64,000 bases of DNA. It comes from Solirubrobacter sp963792915. Its GTDB lineage: Bacteria > Actinomycetota > Thermoleophilia > Solirubrobacterales > Solirubrobacteraceae. The notes beneath the pieces were generated by a model. It was not told where the DNA came from. It ran no database searches and was given only the letters and a program-made list of their open reading frames with translations. A program made the translations under genes and the position numbers. Below are positions 16,801 through 24,719 of the stretch, one piece after another. Within the stretch, counting starts at the first letter, position 1. Every line of letters starts with the position of its first letter. Location of the stretch: assembly GCA_963792915.1 (NCBI GenBank), contig CAWBYD010000003.1:558001-622000 (forward strand), written 5' to 3'.

Positions 16801-18828
16801 ATGGACGAACTGCTCGAACGCCTGGCGGGCCCGGGGGCCCGCTTCCGCGAGCACCAGCGCGAGGCCGTGCACGACCTGGTGGACGAGCGGGCGCGCGTGC
16901 TGTGCGTGCAGCGCACGGGCTGGGGCAAGTCCGCGGTCTACTTCCTCGCCACCGCACTGCTGCGCGAGCGCGGTGCGGGGCCGACGCTGATCGTCTCGCC
17001 GCTGCTTGCGCTCATGCGCAACCAGATCGCGGCGGCGTCGCGGCTGGGCATCCGCGCGCACACGATCAACTCCACCAACCGCGACGCGTGGGAGGAGGTC
17101 CGGGGACTGCTGTCCGACGACGCGGTCGATCTGCTGCTGATCTCCCCCGAGCGGCTGAACAACCCGCAGTTCCGCGCGTCGATGCTCCCGCTGTTCGCGC
17201 AGCGGGTCGGGCTGCTGGTGATCGACGAGGCGCACTGCGTGAGCGACTGGGGGCATGACTTCCGGCCCGACTACCGGCGGATCGCCGAGATGCTCGCGCG
17301 CCTGCCCGAGGGAGTGGCGGTGCTGTGCACGACGGCGACGGCGAACGATCGCGTGGTGGCCGACATCGTCGAGCAGCTGGCGCTCGGCCGTCCTGGCGCG
17401 CTGCGCACGTACCGCGGACCGCTGTCGCGGGCGTCGCTGCGGCTGGAGGTGGTCGAGCTGCCGGCGCAGGCCGACCGGCTGGCCTGGCTCGCGTCGCAGC
17501 TGCCGTCGCTGCCCGGGTCGGGAATCGTCTACACGCTCACCAAGCGCGACTGCGAGCTCGTCGCGGAGTGGCTGAACGCCCACGGCGTGAGCGCCGAGGC
17601 CTACAGCGGCGAGGTGGACACTGAGCGCCGGGTGGCGGTGGAGGAGCGGCTGCTGCGCAACGAGCTCAAGGCCGTGGTGGCGACCAGCGCGCTCGGGATG
17701 GGCTACGACAAGCCGGACCTCGGCTTCGTCGTGCACTACCAGGCGCCCGGGTCGGTGATCTCCTACTACCAGCAGGTCGGGCGCGCGGGCCGCGCCATCG
17801 AGCGGGCAGACGTGGTGCTGCTGCGCGGCCGCGAGGACCGCCGGATCCAGGACTTCTTCATCGAGCAGGCGTTCCCGCCGCGCGACCGCGTGGAGCGCGT
17901 GCTGGAGGCGCTCGAGGACGGCGGCGCCACGACGCAGGAGTTGATGAGCGCGGTCAACCTCGGCAAGGGCCGGATCGAGGCGATGCTGAAGGTGCTCGAC
18001 GTCGAGGGCGCCGTGACCCGTGACGGCACTCGCTGGTCGCGCGTGGACGGCAGCGACTGGGCCTACGACGGCGAGCGCTACGCGAAGGTCACGGCGCTGC
18101 GCCGGCGCGAGCAGGAGGCGATGGCCGCCTACGGCGCCGACGGACGCTGCCTGATGCGCGTCCTGCGCGAGGAGCTCGACGACCCGGAGCCGCAGGACTG
18201 TGGCGTGTGTGCGGTCTGCACCGCGCCGCGCTTCGGGTCGCCGCCGGACCCGGCGCTCGTGCGCGCCGCGTCGCTGCACCTGCGTTCGCGCCCGCTGGTG
18301 CTCGAGACCAAGAAGATGGCTCCGGACGCCGACGGCCGGATGCGCAAGCTGCCCGAGGACGTGCGCGCCGAGGAGGGCCGTGCGCTGGCGCGGCTCGGCG
18401 ACGGCGGCTGGGACCCGCTGGTGCAGGAGGGCCGCCGGTCCGGGCACTTCGGCGAGGAGCTCGTCGAGGCCGCCGCGGAGGCGGCGCGCGGCTGGCCGGT
18501 CACGTGGGTCGCGGCGGTGCCGTCGCAGCGCAGCGGCGCGCTCGTCCCGGACTTCGCGCGCCGCCTCGCCGCCGCGCTCGGACTGCCGTTTCAGGACGTG
18601 CTCGAGCGCACCCGCGAGGGCCCGCCGCAGCGCGAGATGGCCAACGCCGTCCAGCAGGTGGCCAATGTACGCGGCGCGTTCGCGGTCACCGCCGCGCCGC
18701 CCGGCGGCCCGGGCCTGCTGGTCGACGACGTGCGCTTCAGCGGCTGGACGCTCGCGATGGTCGCGGGCCAGCTCCGCCGCCGTGGCGCGTCCGCGGTCTA
18801 CCCGCTCGCGCTGTCGACGGCGTTCTGA
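16801..18828 (+). CDS. RecQ-family DNA helicase fused to a C-terminal phosphoribosyltransferase domain
   Basis: 675 residues. The helicase core has Walker A TGWGKS (39-44), DEAH at 142-145 in the RecQ-specific VIDEAHCVSDWGHDFRPDY, and motif VI QQVGRAGR. A Cys cluster (C in DGRCLMR, then CGVCAVC) is the RecQ zinc site. No HRDC domain is seen. Instead the last 170 residues form a type I phosphoribosyltransferase-like domain with the PRPP loop GLLVDDVRFSGWT near residue 640. The next ATG-like start two codons upstream (TTG) is not preferred. The role is probably DNA repair linked to nucleotide metabolism; this domain pairing occurs in actinobacteria, but its function is not known to me. Confidence 0.92.
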   Translation: MDELLERLAGPGARFREHQREAVHDLVDERARVLCVQRTGWGKSAVYFLATALLRERGAGPTLIVSPLLALMRNQIAAASRLGIRAHTINSTNRDAWEEVRGLLSDDAVDLLLISPERLNNPQFRASMLPLFAQRVGLLVIDEAHCVSDWGHDFRPDYRRIAEMLARLPEGVAVLCTTATANDRVVADIVEQLALGRPGALRTYRGPLSRASLRLEVVELPAQADRLAWLASQLPSLPGSGIVYTLTKRDCELVAEWLNAHGVSAEAYSGEVDTERRVAVEERLLRNELKAVVATSALGMGYDKPDLGFVVHYQAPGSVISYYQQVGRAGRAIERADVVLLRGREDRRIQDFFIEQAFPPRDRVERVLEALEDGGATTQELMSAVNLGKGRIEAMLKVLDVEGAVTRDGTRWSRVDGSDWAYDGERYAKVTALRRREQEAMAAYGADGRCLMRVLREELDDPEPQDCGVCAVCTAPRFGSPPDPALVRAASLHLRSRPLVLETKKMAPDADGRMRKLPEDVRAEEGRALARLGDGGWDPLVQEGRRSGHFGEELVEAAAEAARGWPVTWVAAVPSQRSGALVPDFARRLAAALGLPFQDVLERTREGPPQREMANAVQQVANVRGAFAVTAAPPGGPGLLVDDVRFSGWTLAMVAGQLRRRGASAVYPLALSTAF

Positions 18829-18835
18829 TGGGGCC

Positions 18836-19384
18836 TCATGAGACGAACTTCGCGAGCTTCTCCCACAGCTTGCGGTGGCGGATGCGGACGGTGCCGAACA
18901 CCGACCGGCCGGTGAGGATCACCCGGGGCGCGCCGGGCGGCGCCGCGTCACCGGCCTCTTGCTTGAGCTGGCCGAAGGCGGTGCGGACCCGCGAGTCGAC
19001 CGCCACGCCTTCGGGAACGAGCACGTCGACGGTCCCGAACAGCGTGAACACGCGCACCGTCACCTCGTGCGCGTCCAGGCGCGCCTCGCGCAGGTCGAGC
19101 TGGATGTGTCCCATCCACGACCGGTACTCGCTGTCGCGCGGCACGATCCATCCGCCCGCGCGGGTGATGTCTCCGAGCGAGCGGACCGCGGTGGTCCGTG
19201 GCGCGACCTCGCGGCCGGGGAGGTCGCCGGTCAGCCGCGCGAGCTCACCACGCGTCGCCGCTCCGCTGGCCGCCTCGATCCGCTCACCGAGTTCGTCGAA
19301 GGTCAGCCGGCCCTCGGCCGCCGCCTCGCGCAGCCGCTCGACCACGGCGTCCCGCTCGGCATCCGACGCCCGCACGTCGTCCAT
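18836..19384 (-). CDS. DUF1707 protein with LiaF-like C-terminal domain
   Basis: 182 residues. The N-terminal DUF1707 domain is clear: VRASDAERDAVVERLREAAAEGRLTFDELGERIEAA. A linker leads to a C-terminal beta-rich segment (IQLDLREARLDAHEVTVRVFTLFGTVDVLVPEG, then VFGTVRIR) like the DUF2154/LiaF cell-envelope stress domain. No membrane segment is present between the domains, so this is a soluble form. It is the second gene after the LacI regulator on this strand, separated by a nested inverted repeat. Its function is probably envelope-stress related, by family only. Confidence 0.88.
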   Translation of the reverse strand: MDDVRASDAERDAVVERLREAAAEGRLTFDELGERIEAASGAATRGELARLTGDLPGREVAPRTTAVRSLGDITRAGGWIVPRDSEYRSWMGHIQLDLREARLDAHEVTVRVFTLFGTVDVLVPEGVAVDSRVRTAFGQLKQEAGDAAPPGAPRVILTGRSVFGTVRIRHRKLWEKLAKFVS

Positions 19385-19416
19385 GCGGTCACTCTAGAGC
19401 CAGCCCCGCGCGTCCA

Positions 19417-19455
19417 CTGTCGAGTTGTGCTCGCTATGCGAGCTCGATTCGACAG
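19417..19455. terminator. nested inverted repeat between LacI and DUF1707 genes
   Basis: GCTCGC-TAT-GCGAGC (19429-19443) is a perfect stem with a three-base loop, and CTGTCGA/TCGACAG (19417-19423 and 19449-19455) encloses it. It lies five bases after the LacI stop on the minus strand. There is no T-run, so it may act as a factor-dependent terminator or as an operator upstream of the DUF1707 gene. Confidence 0.5.
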
Positions 19456-19459
19456 CCGG

Positions 19460-20473
19460 TCAGGCCGCCGGCAGCTCGCCGGAGCCGCGCTGGATCAACC
19501 GCGTCGGCAGTACGAAACGCTGCGGCCCGCCGCGGTCGCCGTCCAAGCGCGCGAACAGCACCTCGGCGGCCGTGCGCCCGAGCTCGTACGGATCCTGCGC
19601 GATCACGGTCAGCGCCGGCCGCAGCAGGTCGGCGAGCACGACGTCGTCGAAGCCGACCTGGGCCACCGTCTCGCGCAACCCGAGCGCGTGCATCGCCCGG
19701 ATCGCCCCGAGCGTCACGAAGTTCTGCGCCGTGAAGAGCGCCGTCGGCGGGTCAGCCGCCCCGAGCAGCTCGTGCGTCACCGCAAACGCGCGCGGCTCGT
19801 CGAGGTCGTAGCGCTCGATCGGCTCGAGTCCCGCCCGCTCGAGCGCCGCGCGGTAGCCGACGAGCCGCTCGGTCGTCGTGTACAGCTCGTGGCGGTCGCC
19901 GAGGAACGCGATCCGGCGATGCCCGGCGCCGATCAGATGCGTGACCGCGGTGTCGGCGCCACCGACGTTGTCGCTCACCACCGAGTCGGCCTCCAGCCAG
20001 CTCGCCGGGCGGTCGACGAACACGAGCGGCATCCCCGCCGCGCGCTCGCGCTCGAGGTAGCGGTGGTCGCGGCCCGCGGGCGCGATCACCAGCCCGTCGA
20101 CGCGGCGGGCGACGAACGCGTCGGCGAGGTCGCGCTCGCGCTCCTCGTCGTCGTCGGAGCTGCCCGCGAACGTCAGGTAGCGGCGCTCGCGCGCATAGTC
20201 CTCGATCCCGCGATGCAGGGCGGAGAAGAACGGGTTCGCGACGTCCTCGATGATGATGCCGACGCTCGCGGTGACGCGCACCGCGCGCCGCAACGCGCTC
20301 GCCGCCTCGTCGCGCTGGTAGCCGAGCAGATCCACGGCGTGGCGGACCTTGGCGGCGAGGTCCTCGCGCACGCCCGCGTCGCCGTTGACGGTGCGCGAGA
20401 CCGTGCTCAGGCTCACGCCCGCGAGCGCGGCGACGTCCTTCATCGTCGGGCGACGGGACCGGAGATCTTCCAT
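19460..20473 (-). CDS. LacI family transcriptional regulator
   Basis: 337 residues with a LacI helix-turn-helix at about 12-35 (TMKDVAALAGVSLSTVSRTVNGD) and hinge helix (AASALRRAVRVTASVGIIIED), then a sugar-binding periplasmic-protein fold (DGLVIAP, PLVFVDRP, FLGDRHELYTTTERLVGYRAAL). It starts at MEDLRSRRPTMKDV; the upstream in-frame stretch overlaps the divergent promoter region. It faces away from a PfkB-type sugar kinase 112 bases off, which it most likely represses. No clear LacI palindrome was found in the gap. Confidence 0.92.
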   Translation of the reverse strand: MEDLRSRRPTMKDVAALAGVSLSTVSRTVNGDAGVREDLAAKVRHAVDLLGYQRDEAASALRRAVRVTASVGIIIEDVANPFFSALHRGIEDYARERRYLTFAGSSDDDEERERDLADAFVARRVDGLVIAPAGRDHRYLERERAAGMPLVFVDRPASWLEADSVVSDNVGGADTAVTHLIGAGHRRIAFLGDRHELYTTTERLVGYRAALERAGLEPIERYDLDEPRAFAVTHELLGAADPPTALFTAQNFVTLGAIRAMHALGLRETVAQVGFDDVVLADLLRPALTVIAQDPYELGRTAAEVLFARLDGDRGGPQRFVLPTRLIQRGSGELPAA

Positions 20474-20585
20474 TGGGGCCGAACCATCGCACAGCGGCAT
20501 CGCGCACGGCCGATGCCTTCGGCGAGTTCCGCGCGCGCGAGCGACCTCGCCGCGCGCCGGACCGGCCTGGCTTAAGGTTCCGGCC

Positions 20586-21518
20586 ATGAGCGAGGAGAGC
20601 GCGATCGTGGTCGGGGGCGAGGCGCTGATCGACCTCGTGCCGCATGCGGGCGGCGAGCTGCAGGCCCACGCGGGCGGCGGCCCGTACAACACCGCGCGCA
20701 CGCTGGGCCGGCTCGAGCAGCCGGTGCACTATCTCGGGTGCGTGTCCGACGACGGGTTCGGGGTCCGCCTGCGCGCCCAGCTGCACGAGGACGCGGTGAA
20801 CATGGACAGCGTCGTCACCACCACGCTGCCGACGACGCTGGCGCTCGCCGACGTCGACGCCGAGGGCGTGGCCACGTACCGTTTCTACAGCGAGGGCACA
20901 TCGGCGCCCGCGCTCGAGCCGCGGGCCGCGCTGGCGGCGCTGCCCGCCAACGTCGGCATCCTGCACGTCGGCACGCTCGGGCTGGTGATGGAGCCGACGG
21001 CGCTCGCGCTGCAGGCGGTGGTCGAGGCCGTCGCGGAGACGGCGCTCGTGATGGTCGACCCCAACTGCCGGCCGACGTTCATCCCGGACCGCGGGACCTA
21101 CCGTCGCTCGCTCGCCGCGACGCTCGGCTACACGCACGTCGTCAAGGTCTCCCACGACGACCTCGCCTACCTCGAGCCGGACCTCGACCCAACGGCGGCG
21201 GCGCGCACGCTGCTCGACGACGGCCCGGGCGTCGTGCTCGTGACGCTCGGCGGCGACGGGGCGAACATCGTCACCGCGGCGGGCGAGGAGTCCGTTCCCG
21301 CGCCCAGGATCACCGTGGTCGACACGATCGGGGCGGGCGACGCGTTCGGCGGCGGCTTTCTGGCCTGGTGGCGCCTGCGCGGCCTCACGAAAGCCGACCT
21401 CGCCGACCCGGAGGCGGTCCGGGGGGCGACGCGCTTCGCGTGCGTCGTCGCCGCCCGGACCTGCGAGCGGGCGGGGGCGAACCCGCCGCGGCTGTCAGAG
21501 CTCGAGGGCGAGCTCTGA
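20586..21518 (+). CDS. PfkB-family sugar kinase (fructokinase-like)
   Basis: 310 residues. The N-terminal signature GGGPYNTARTLGRL and C-terminal catalytic motif DTIGAGDAFGGGFLAWW (catalytic Asp of GAGD) define the PfkB/ribokinase fold. The start VVGGEALIDLVP matches bacterial fructokinases. It would phosphorylate a sugar entering glycolysis. It diverges from a LacI-type regulator, so it is probably induced by its substrate or a related sugar. The last 24 bases overlap the convergent MFS gene. Exact sugar unknown. Confidence 0.92.
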   Translation: MSEESAIVVGGEALIDLVPHAGGELQAHAGGGPYNTARTLGRLEQPVHYLGCVSDDGFGVRLRAQLHEDAVNMDSVVTTTLPTTLALADVDAEGVATYRFYSEGTSAPALEPRAALAALPANVGILHVGTLGLVMEPTALALQAVVEAVAETALVMVDPNCRPTFIPDRGTYRRSLAATLGYTHVVKVSHDDLAYLEPDLDPTAAARTLLDDGPGVVLVTLGGDGANIVTAAGEESVPAPRITVVDTIGAGDAFGGGFLAWWRLRGLTKADLADPEAVRGATRFACVVAARTCERAGANPPRLSELEGEL

Positions 21519-22940
21519 CACGGGCTCCGGCTGGGGAGAAGTCCGGAGCACGACCAGCGCCACCGCGATGCCGGCGGCGACGCAGGCGGCGGCGATGCTG
21601 AACGCGAGGTGGTAGCCGGTGGTGAGCGCCTGCGCCGCGCTCTCGCCCGCGTCCGTCAGCGCCCGCGAGCGGTCGGTCGCGACGGTCCCGAGCACGGCGA
21701 GCCCGAGCGCGCCGGCGATCTGCATCGACACGTTGACGATGCCCGACGCGAGCCCGGCGTCGGCCTCCGGCACGCCGCTCATCGCGATCGTCAGCAGCGG
21801 CAGCATCGCCGTGCCCATCCCGACGCCCATGAGGATGTAGGGGATGAACAGGTCGAGCAGGTAGTCGGCGCCCGTGCCGGCGCGGGTCAGCCACAGCAGC
21901 GCGACGATCGTCGTCGAGAGCCCGAGCAGCAGCGTGCGCTCAGGACCGAGACGGCGCATCAGCCGGGCGGTCGGCCCGGTCGACAGCGCCCCGACGGTCA
22001 GCGTCATCGGCAGGAACGCGAGCCCGGTCTGCCAGGCGTCGTAGCCCAGCACGTGCTCGAGGTAGAGCGAGCCCAGCACCCACGACGTGAACATGCCGGT
22101 GACCAGGAAGCCGCGCACGACGCTGGCGCCCATCAGCGTCCGCAGCCGCAGCACGCGCAGCGGGAAGATCGGGTTCGCGACGCGCGACTCGACCGCCACG
22201 AAGCCGGCCAGCAGCGCGGCCGCGACCGCGCCGAAGCCGAGCGTGTGCGGCGAGCCCCAGCCGTGCTCGGCCGAGGTCACGATCGCGTAGACGGCGATCA
22301 TCAGCGCACTCGTGATGAGCACCGAGCCGGCGACGTCGAGGCGCCCGCGGATGCCGGCGCTCTCGTCGAGCAGCCGCACGCCGAGGAACAGCGCGACCGC
22401 GCCGATCGGGACATTGATGAAGAAGATCCAGTGCCAGTCGATCGACTGCACCAGCGCGCCGCCCGCCAGCAGGCCGAGCGAGCCGCCGGAGGTGACGACG
22501 AACATGTACGCGCTCATCGCCTTCACGCGCTCGTCGACGCGCGGGAAGTCGGTGACGATCAGCGCCAGGATGACCGAGGTGGCGACCGCGCCGCCGAGAC
22601 CCTGCACGAAGCGGGCGGCGATCAGGAGCACGCTGGAGTCCGCGAAGCCGCACAGGATCGAGGCCGCGGTGAAGAGGGACAGGCCGGAGAGGAAGACGCG
22701 CTTTCGCCCGACGATGTCGCCGAGCCGCCCGGCCAGCAGCAGGAAGCTGCCGTAGGCGATCAGGTACGCGTTGACGACCCACGTCAGGTCGGCCTGGGAG
22801 AACCGTAGGTCGCGCTGGATGGAGGGGAGGGCGACGTTGACGATCGTCATGTCGACGACCATCATCAGCTGGCCGAGACACACCACGACCAGCGCCAGCC
22901 ACTTGCGCCGCGAGGCGCTCTGGGGAGTAGTGATAGTCAC
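21495..22940 (-). CDS. MFS transporter, EmrB/QacA (DHA2) family
   Basis: About 481 residues with 14 predicted helices (WLALVVVCLGQLMMVVDMTIVNVALP is helix 1). Motif A appears as GRLGDIVGRKRVF and motif C as GGSLGLLAGGALV. A GTG at 22940 is chosen as start because the -10 hexamer TATAGT of its promoter is at 22956-22951. A TTG 13 codons upstream would translate the operator and overlap the -35. It is a proton-driven drug exporter, divergent from its MarR regulator, with the operator at the expected start of transcription. Confidence 0.9.
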   Translation of the reverse strand: MTITTPQSASRRKWLALVVVCLGQLMMVVDMTIVNVALPSIQRDLRFSQADLTWVVNAYLIAYGSFLLLAGRLGDIVGRKRVFLSGLSLFTAASILCGFADSSVLLIAARFVQGLGGAVATSVILALIVTDFPRVDERVKAMSAYMFVVTSGGSLGLLAGGALVQSIDWHWIFFINVPIGAVALFLGVRLLDESAGIRGRLDVAGSVLITSALMIAVYAIVTSAEHGWGSPHTLGFGAVAAALLAGFVAVESRVANPIFPLRVLRLRTLMGASVVRGFLVTGMFTSWVLGSLYLEHVLGYDAWQTGLAFLPMTLTVGALSTGPTARLMRRLGPERTLLLGLSTTIVALLWLTRAGTGADYLLDLFIPYILMGVGMGTAMLPLLTIAMSGVPEADAGLASGIVNVSMQIAGALGLAVLGTVATDRSRALTDAGESAAQALTTGYHLAFSIAAACVAAGIAVALVVLRTSPQPEPVSELALEL

Positions 22941-22990
22941 TATGGAAGTGACTATATTGATTCCCCGATGATCCCGCAACCTGGTATTAT
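22933..22990. promoter_or_regulatory. MarR operator and divergent promoters
   Basis: ATAGTCACT (22933-22941) and AGTGACTAT (22947-22955) form a perfect 9-base inverted repeat around ATGGA. On the minus strand TTGCGG (22979-22974), 17 bases, then TATAGT (22956-22951) give a promoter whose start would be near 22944, inside the operator and about four bases before the exporter GTG. On the plus strand TATTAT (22985-22990) lies 10 bases before the MarR ATG. This stretch is notably AT-rich for the window. Confidence 0.75.
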
Positions 22991-23000
22991 CCGGACCGAC

Positions 23001-23417
23001 ATGTCCACTCCCGGGTCGATCCTTCTCCTGACCCGCCTGTCACGGGCCGTCTACCGGGCTGCCAGCGAGGACGCGCTGGGTATGAAGCTCAAGGCGTACA
23101 TGACGCTCTCGAACCTCGCCCAGGGTCCGGTGGCGCAGCAGGATCTGTGCATCTCGATGCACCTGGACCCGAACAACTGCGTCCTGATGCTCAACCATCT
23201 CGAGGCGGCGGGGTACATCGAGCGGCAGCGCGATCCGGCGGATCGGCGGCGCCACATCGTCGTGTTGACCGGCGACGGCCGCGAGGCCCTCCACCGCGCC
23301 GAGCGCGCGATGGAGGATCTCGAGGGCGAGGTGCTCGGCGCGCTCACTCCGGACGAGCGGGCGCAGCTGCGCGGCCTGCTGGCCCGCGCGCTGGCCGGCG
23401 AGGCGGCTGCGGTCTAA
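23001..23417 (+). CDS. MarR family transcriptional regulator
   Basis: 138 residues from the ATG at 23001; an ATG 11 codons upstream would begin inside the predicted promoter. The winged helix is LSNLAQGPVAQQDLCISMHLDPNNCVLMLNHLEAAGYIER, followed by the wing RDPADRRRHIVVLTGDGRE, a classic MarR pattern. C-terminal helices form the dimer interface. It diverges from the EmrB-type exporter and shares an operator with it, so it probably represses both until an aromatic drug-like ligand binds. Confidence 0.92.
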   Translation: MSTPGSILLLTRLSRAVYRAASEDALGMKLKAYMTLSNLAQGPVAQQDLCISMHLDPNNCVLMLNHLEAAGYIERQRDPADRRRHIVVLTGDGREALHRAERAMEDLEGEVLGALTPDERAQLRGLLARALAGEAAAV

Positions 23418-23555
23418 CTACGCCTGCAGGCGCGGGCGCCGGCAGGTCTCGTCGTAACAGACCTCGGGGTTCTGCTCCGCGGCGTGGAAGTGCACGGCCG
23501 GCTCCCGGTAGGAGTCGCCGAACGCCCGCCGAAAGGCATCGATAAGTCGAGCCAT
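23418..23555 (-). CDS. small conserved-looking protein (45 residues)
   Basis: A short ORF with a good ribosome site (AAAGGACT seven bases before the ATG). It encodes an amphipathic start MARLIDAFRRAFGDSYREP, then VHFHAAEQNPEVCYDETCRRPRL. The Cys-x4-Cys with two nearby His and the CRRPRL ending resemble very small actinobacterial proteins of unknown function that I recall with CYDxxCxxPRL ends. It could bind a metal, by inference. It stops one base after the convergent MarR stop and diverges from the nitronate monooxygenase gene. Confidence 0.65.
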   Translation of the reverse strand: MARLIDAFRRAFGDSYREPAVHFHAAEQNPEVCYDETCRRPRLQA

Positions 23556-23690
23556 GGGGAGTCCTTTACGTTGTTGGGGAGGAACGACGGCTTGGGTGCT
23601 TCGGGGAGGCCGTCTATCCGATCTAATCGACCGGACGGCGCGAGATAGTAACAAGCTTGTGACACCACCAACAGTTGCTAACAGGAGGGT

Positions 23691-24719
23691 GTGACGGTGG
23701 TCACGGACGCTCTCGCAGTGCCGATCGTGCTGGCCCCGCTGGCCGGCGGCCCCTCGACGCCGGAGCTCGCCGCAGCAGTTTGCGAGGGCGGTGGCCTGGG
23801 GTTTCTCGCCACCGGCTACCTCAGCGCCGAGGCCGCGGCGGAGCGCATCGCGACGCTGCGCTCGCTCACGTCCAGGCCGTTCGGCGTGAACCTGTTCGTG
23901 CCCGGTCCGCGCAGCGAGCCCGAGGCGTACGCGGCCTACGTCGCATCGCTCGGGGGCGACGTGGGCGAGCCGCGCTGGGACGACGACGCGTTCGACGCCA
24001 AGCTGGCGCTGCTCGAGGCCGCGCCGGTGGCGGTCGTCTCGTTCACGTTCGGCTGCCCGGGGCCGGAGCTGATCGAGCGCGTGCGGGCGACCGGCGCCGA
24101 GGCGTGGGTCACGGTCACCGGCCCCGAGGAGGCGCGCGTGGCGACCGCCGCGGGCGCGGACGCGCTCGTCGTGCAGGGCGCCGAGGCGGGCGGGCATCGC
24201 GGGACGTTCGAGGACGGCCCGGACAGCGTTCACTACGGTCTGCTGGCGCTGCTGCAGCTCGTGCGCGCGGCCGTGGACCGGCCGCTGATCGCCGCGGGCG
24301 GAATCGCGACCGGGGACGCGGTGGCGGCGGTGCTGTGCGCCGGCGCCGACGCCGCCGCGGTGGGCACCGCGTTCATGCGCACGCCGGAGGCGGGAACGTC
24401 ACCGGTGCATCGCGACGCGCTGGCCTCCGACACGCCGACGGGCCTCACGCGCGCGTTCAGCGGCCGGCTCGCGCGCGGCATCCGCAACCGCTTCATGGCC
24501 GACCACGACGGTGACGCGCCGCTCGCCTACCCGGAGGTCCACTACGCGACGGCGCCGCTGCGGGCCGCCGCGCGCTCGGCGGGCGACCCGGACCGCGTCA
24601 ACCTGTGGGCCGGCGAGGCGCACGCGCTGGCCCAGGACGCTCCGGCCGCCGACGTGCTCGCCGGGCTGGTCGCCGAAGCGCGCGCCGCGATCGAACGCGT
24701 GGCGCGGCGGATCAGTTAG
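23691..24719 (+). CDS. nitronate monooxygenase / 2-nitropropane dioxygenase-like FMN enzyme
   Basis: 342-residue TIM barrel. Family motifs are in order: PIVLAPLAGGPSTPELAAAVCEGGGLGFLATGYLS at the N-terminus, PFGVNLFVP, VVSFTFGCPGPELI, DALVVQGAEAGGHRG (FMN/phosphate region) and PLIAAGGIATGDAVAAVLCAGADAAAVGTAFM. The catalytic His of class I enzymes corresponds to the H of GGHRG. Start is GTG after ACAGGAGGGT. It probably oxidises nitronates such as propionate-3-nitronate for detoxification. The last 8 bases overlap the convergent MFS gene. Confidence 0.9.
   Translation: MTVVTDALAVPIVLAPLAGGPSTPELAAAVCEGGGLGFLATGYLSAEAAAERIATLRSLTSRPFGVNLFVPGPRSEPEAYAAYVASLGGDVGEPRWDDDAFDAKLALLEAAPVAVVSFTFGCPGPELIERVRATGAEAWVTVTGPEEARVATAAGADALVVQGAEAGGHRGTFEDGPDSVHYGLLALLQLVRAAVDRPLIAAGGIATGDAVAAVLCAGADAAAVGTAFMRTPEAGTSPVHRDALASDTPTGLTRAFSGRLARGIRNRFMADHDGDAPLAYPEVHYATAPLRAAARSAGDPDRVNLWAGEAHALAQDAPAADVLAGLVAEARAAIERVARRIS

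Noticed and set aside
13855..18447. A 1530-residue LAL protein extended upstream across recQ
   Set aside because: The family starts at MTIQAPARLLGRRDEL; the upstream part is antisense to recQ and has no domain.
18875..20575. A 566-residue plus-strand frame over DUF1707 and LacI
   Set aside because: Arg/Ala/Val-rich low-complexity translation antisense to two clearly recognisable genes.
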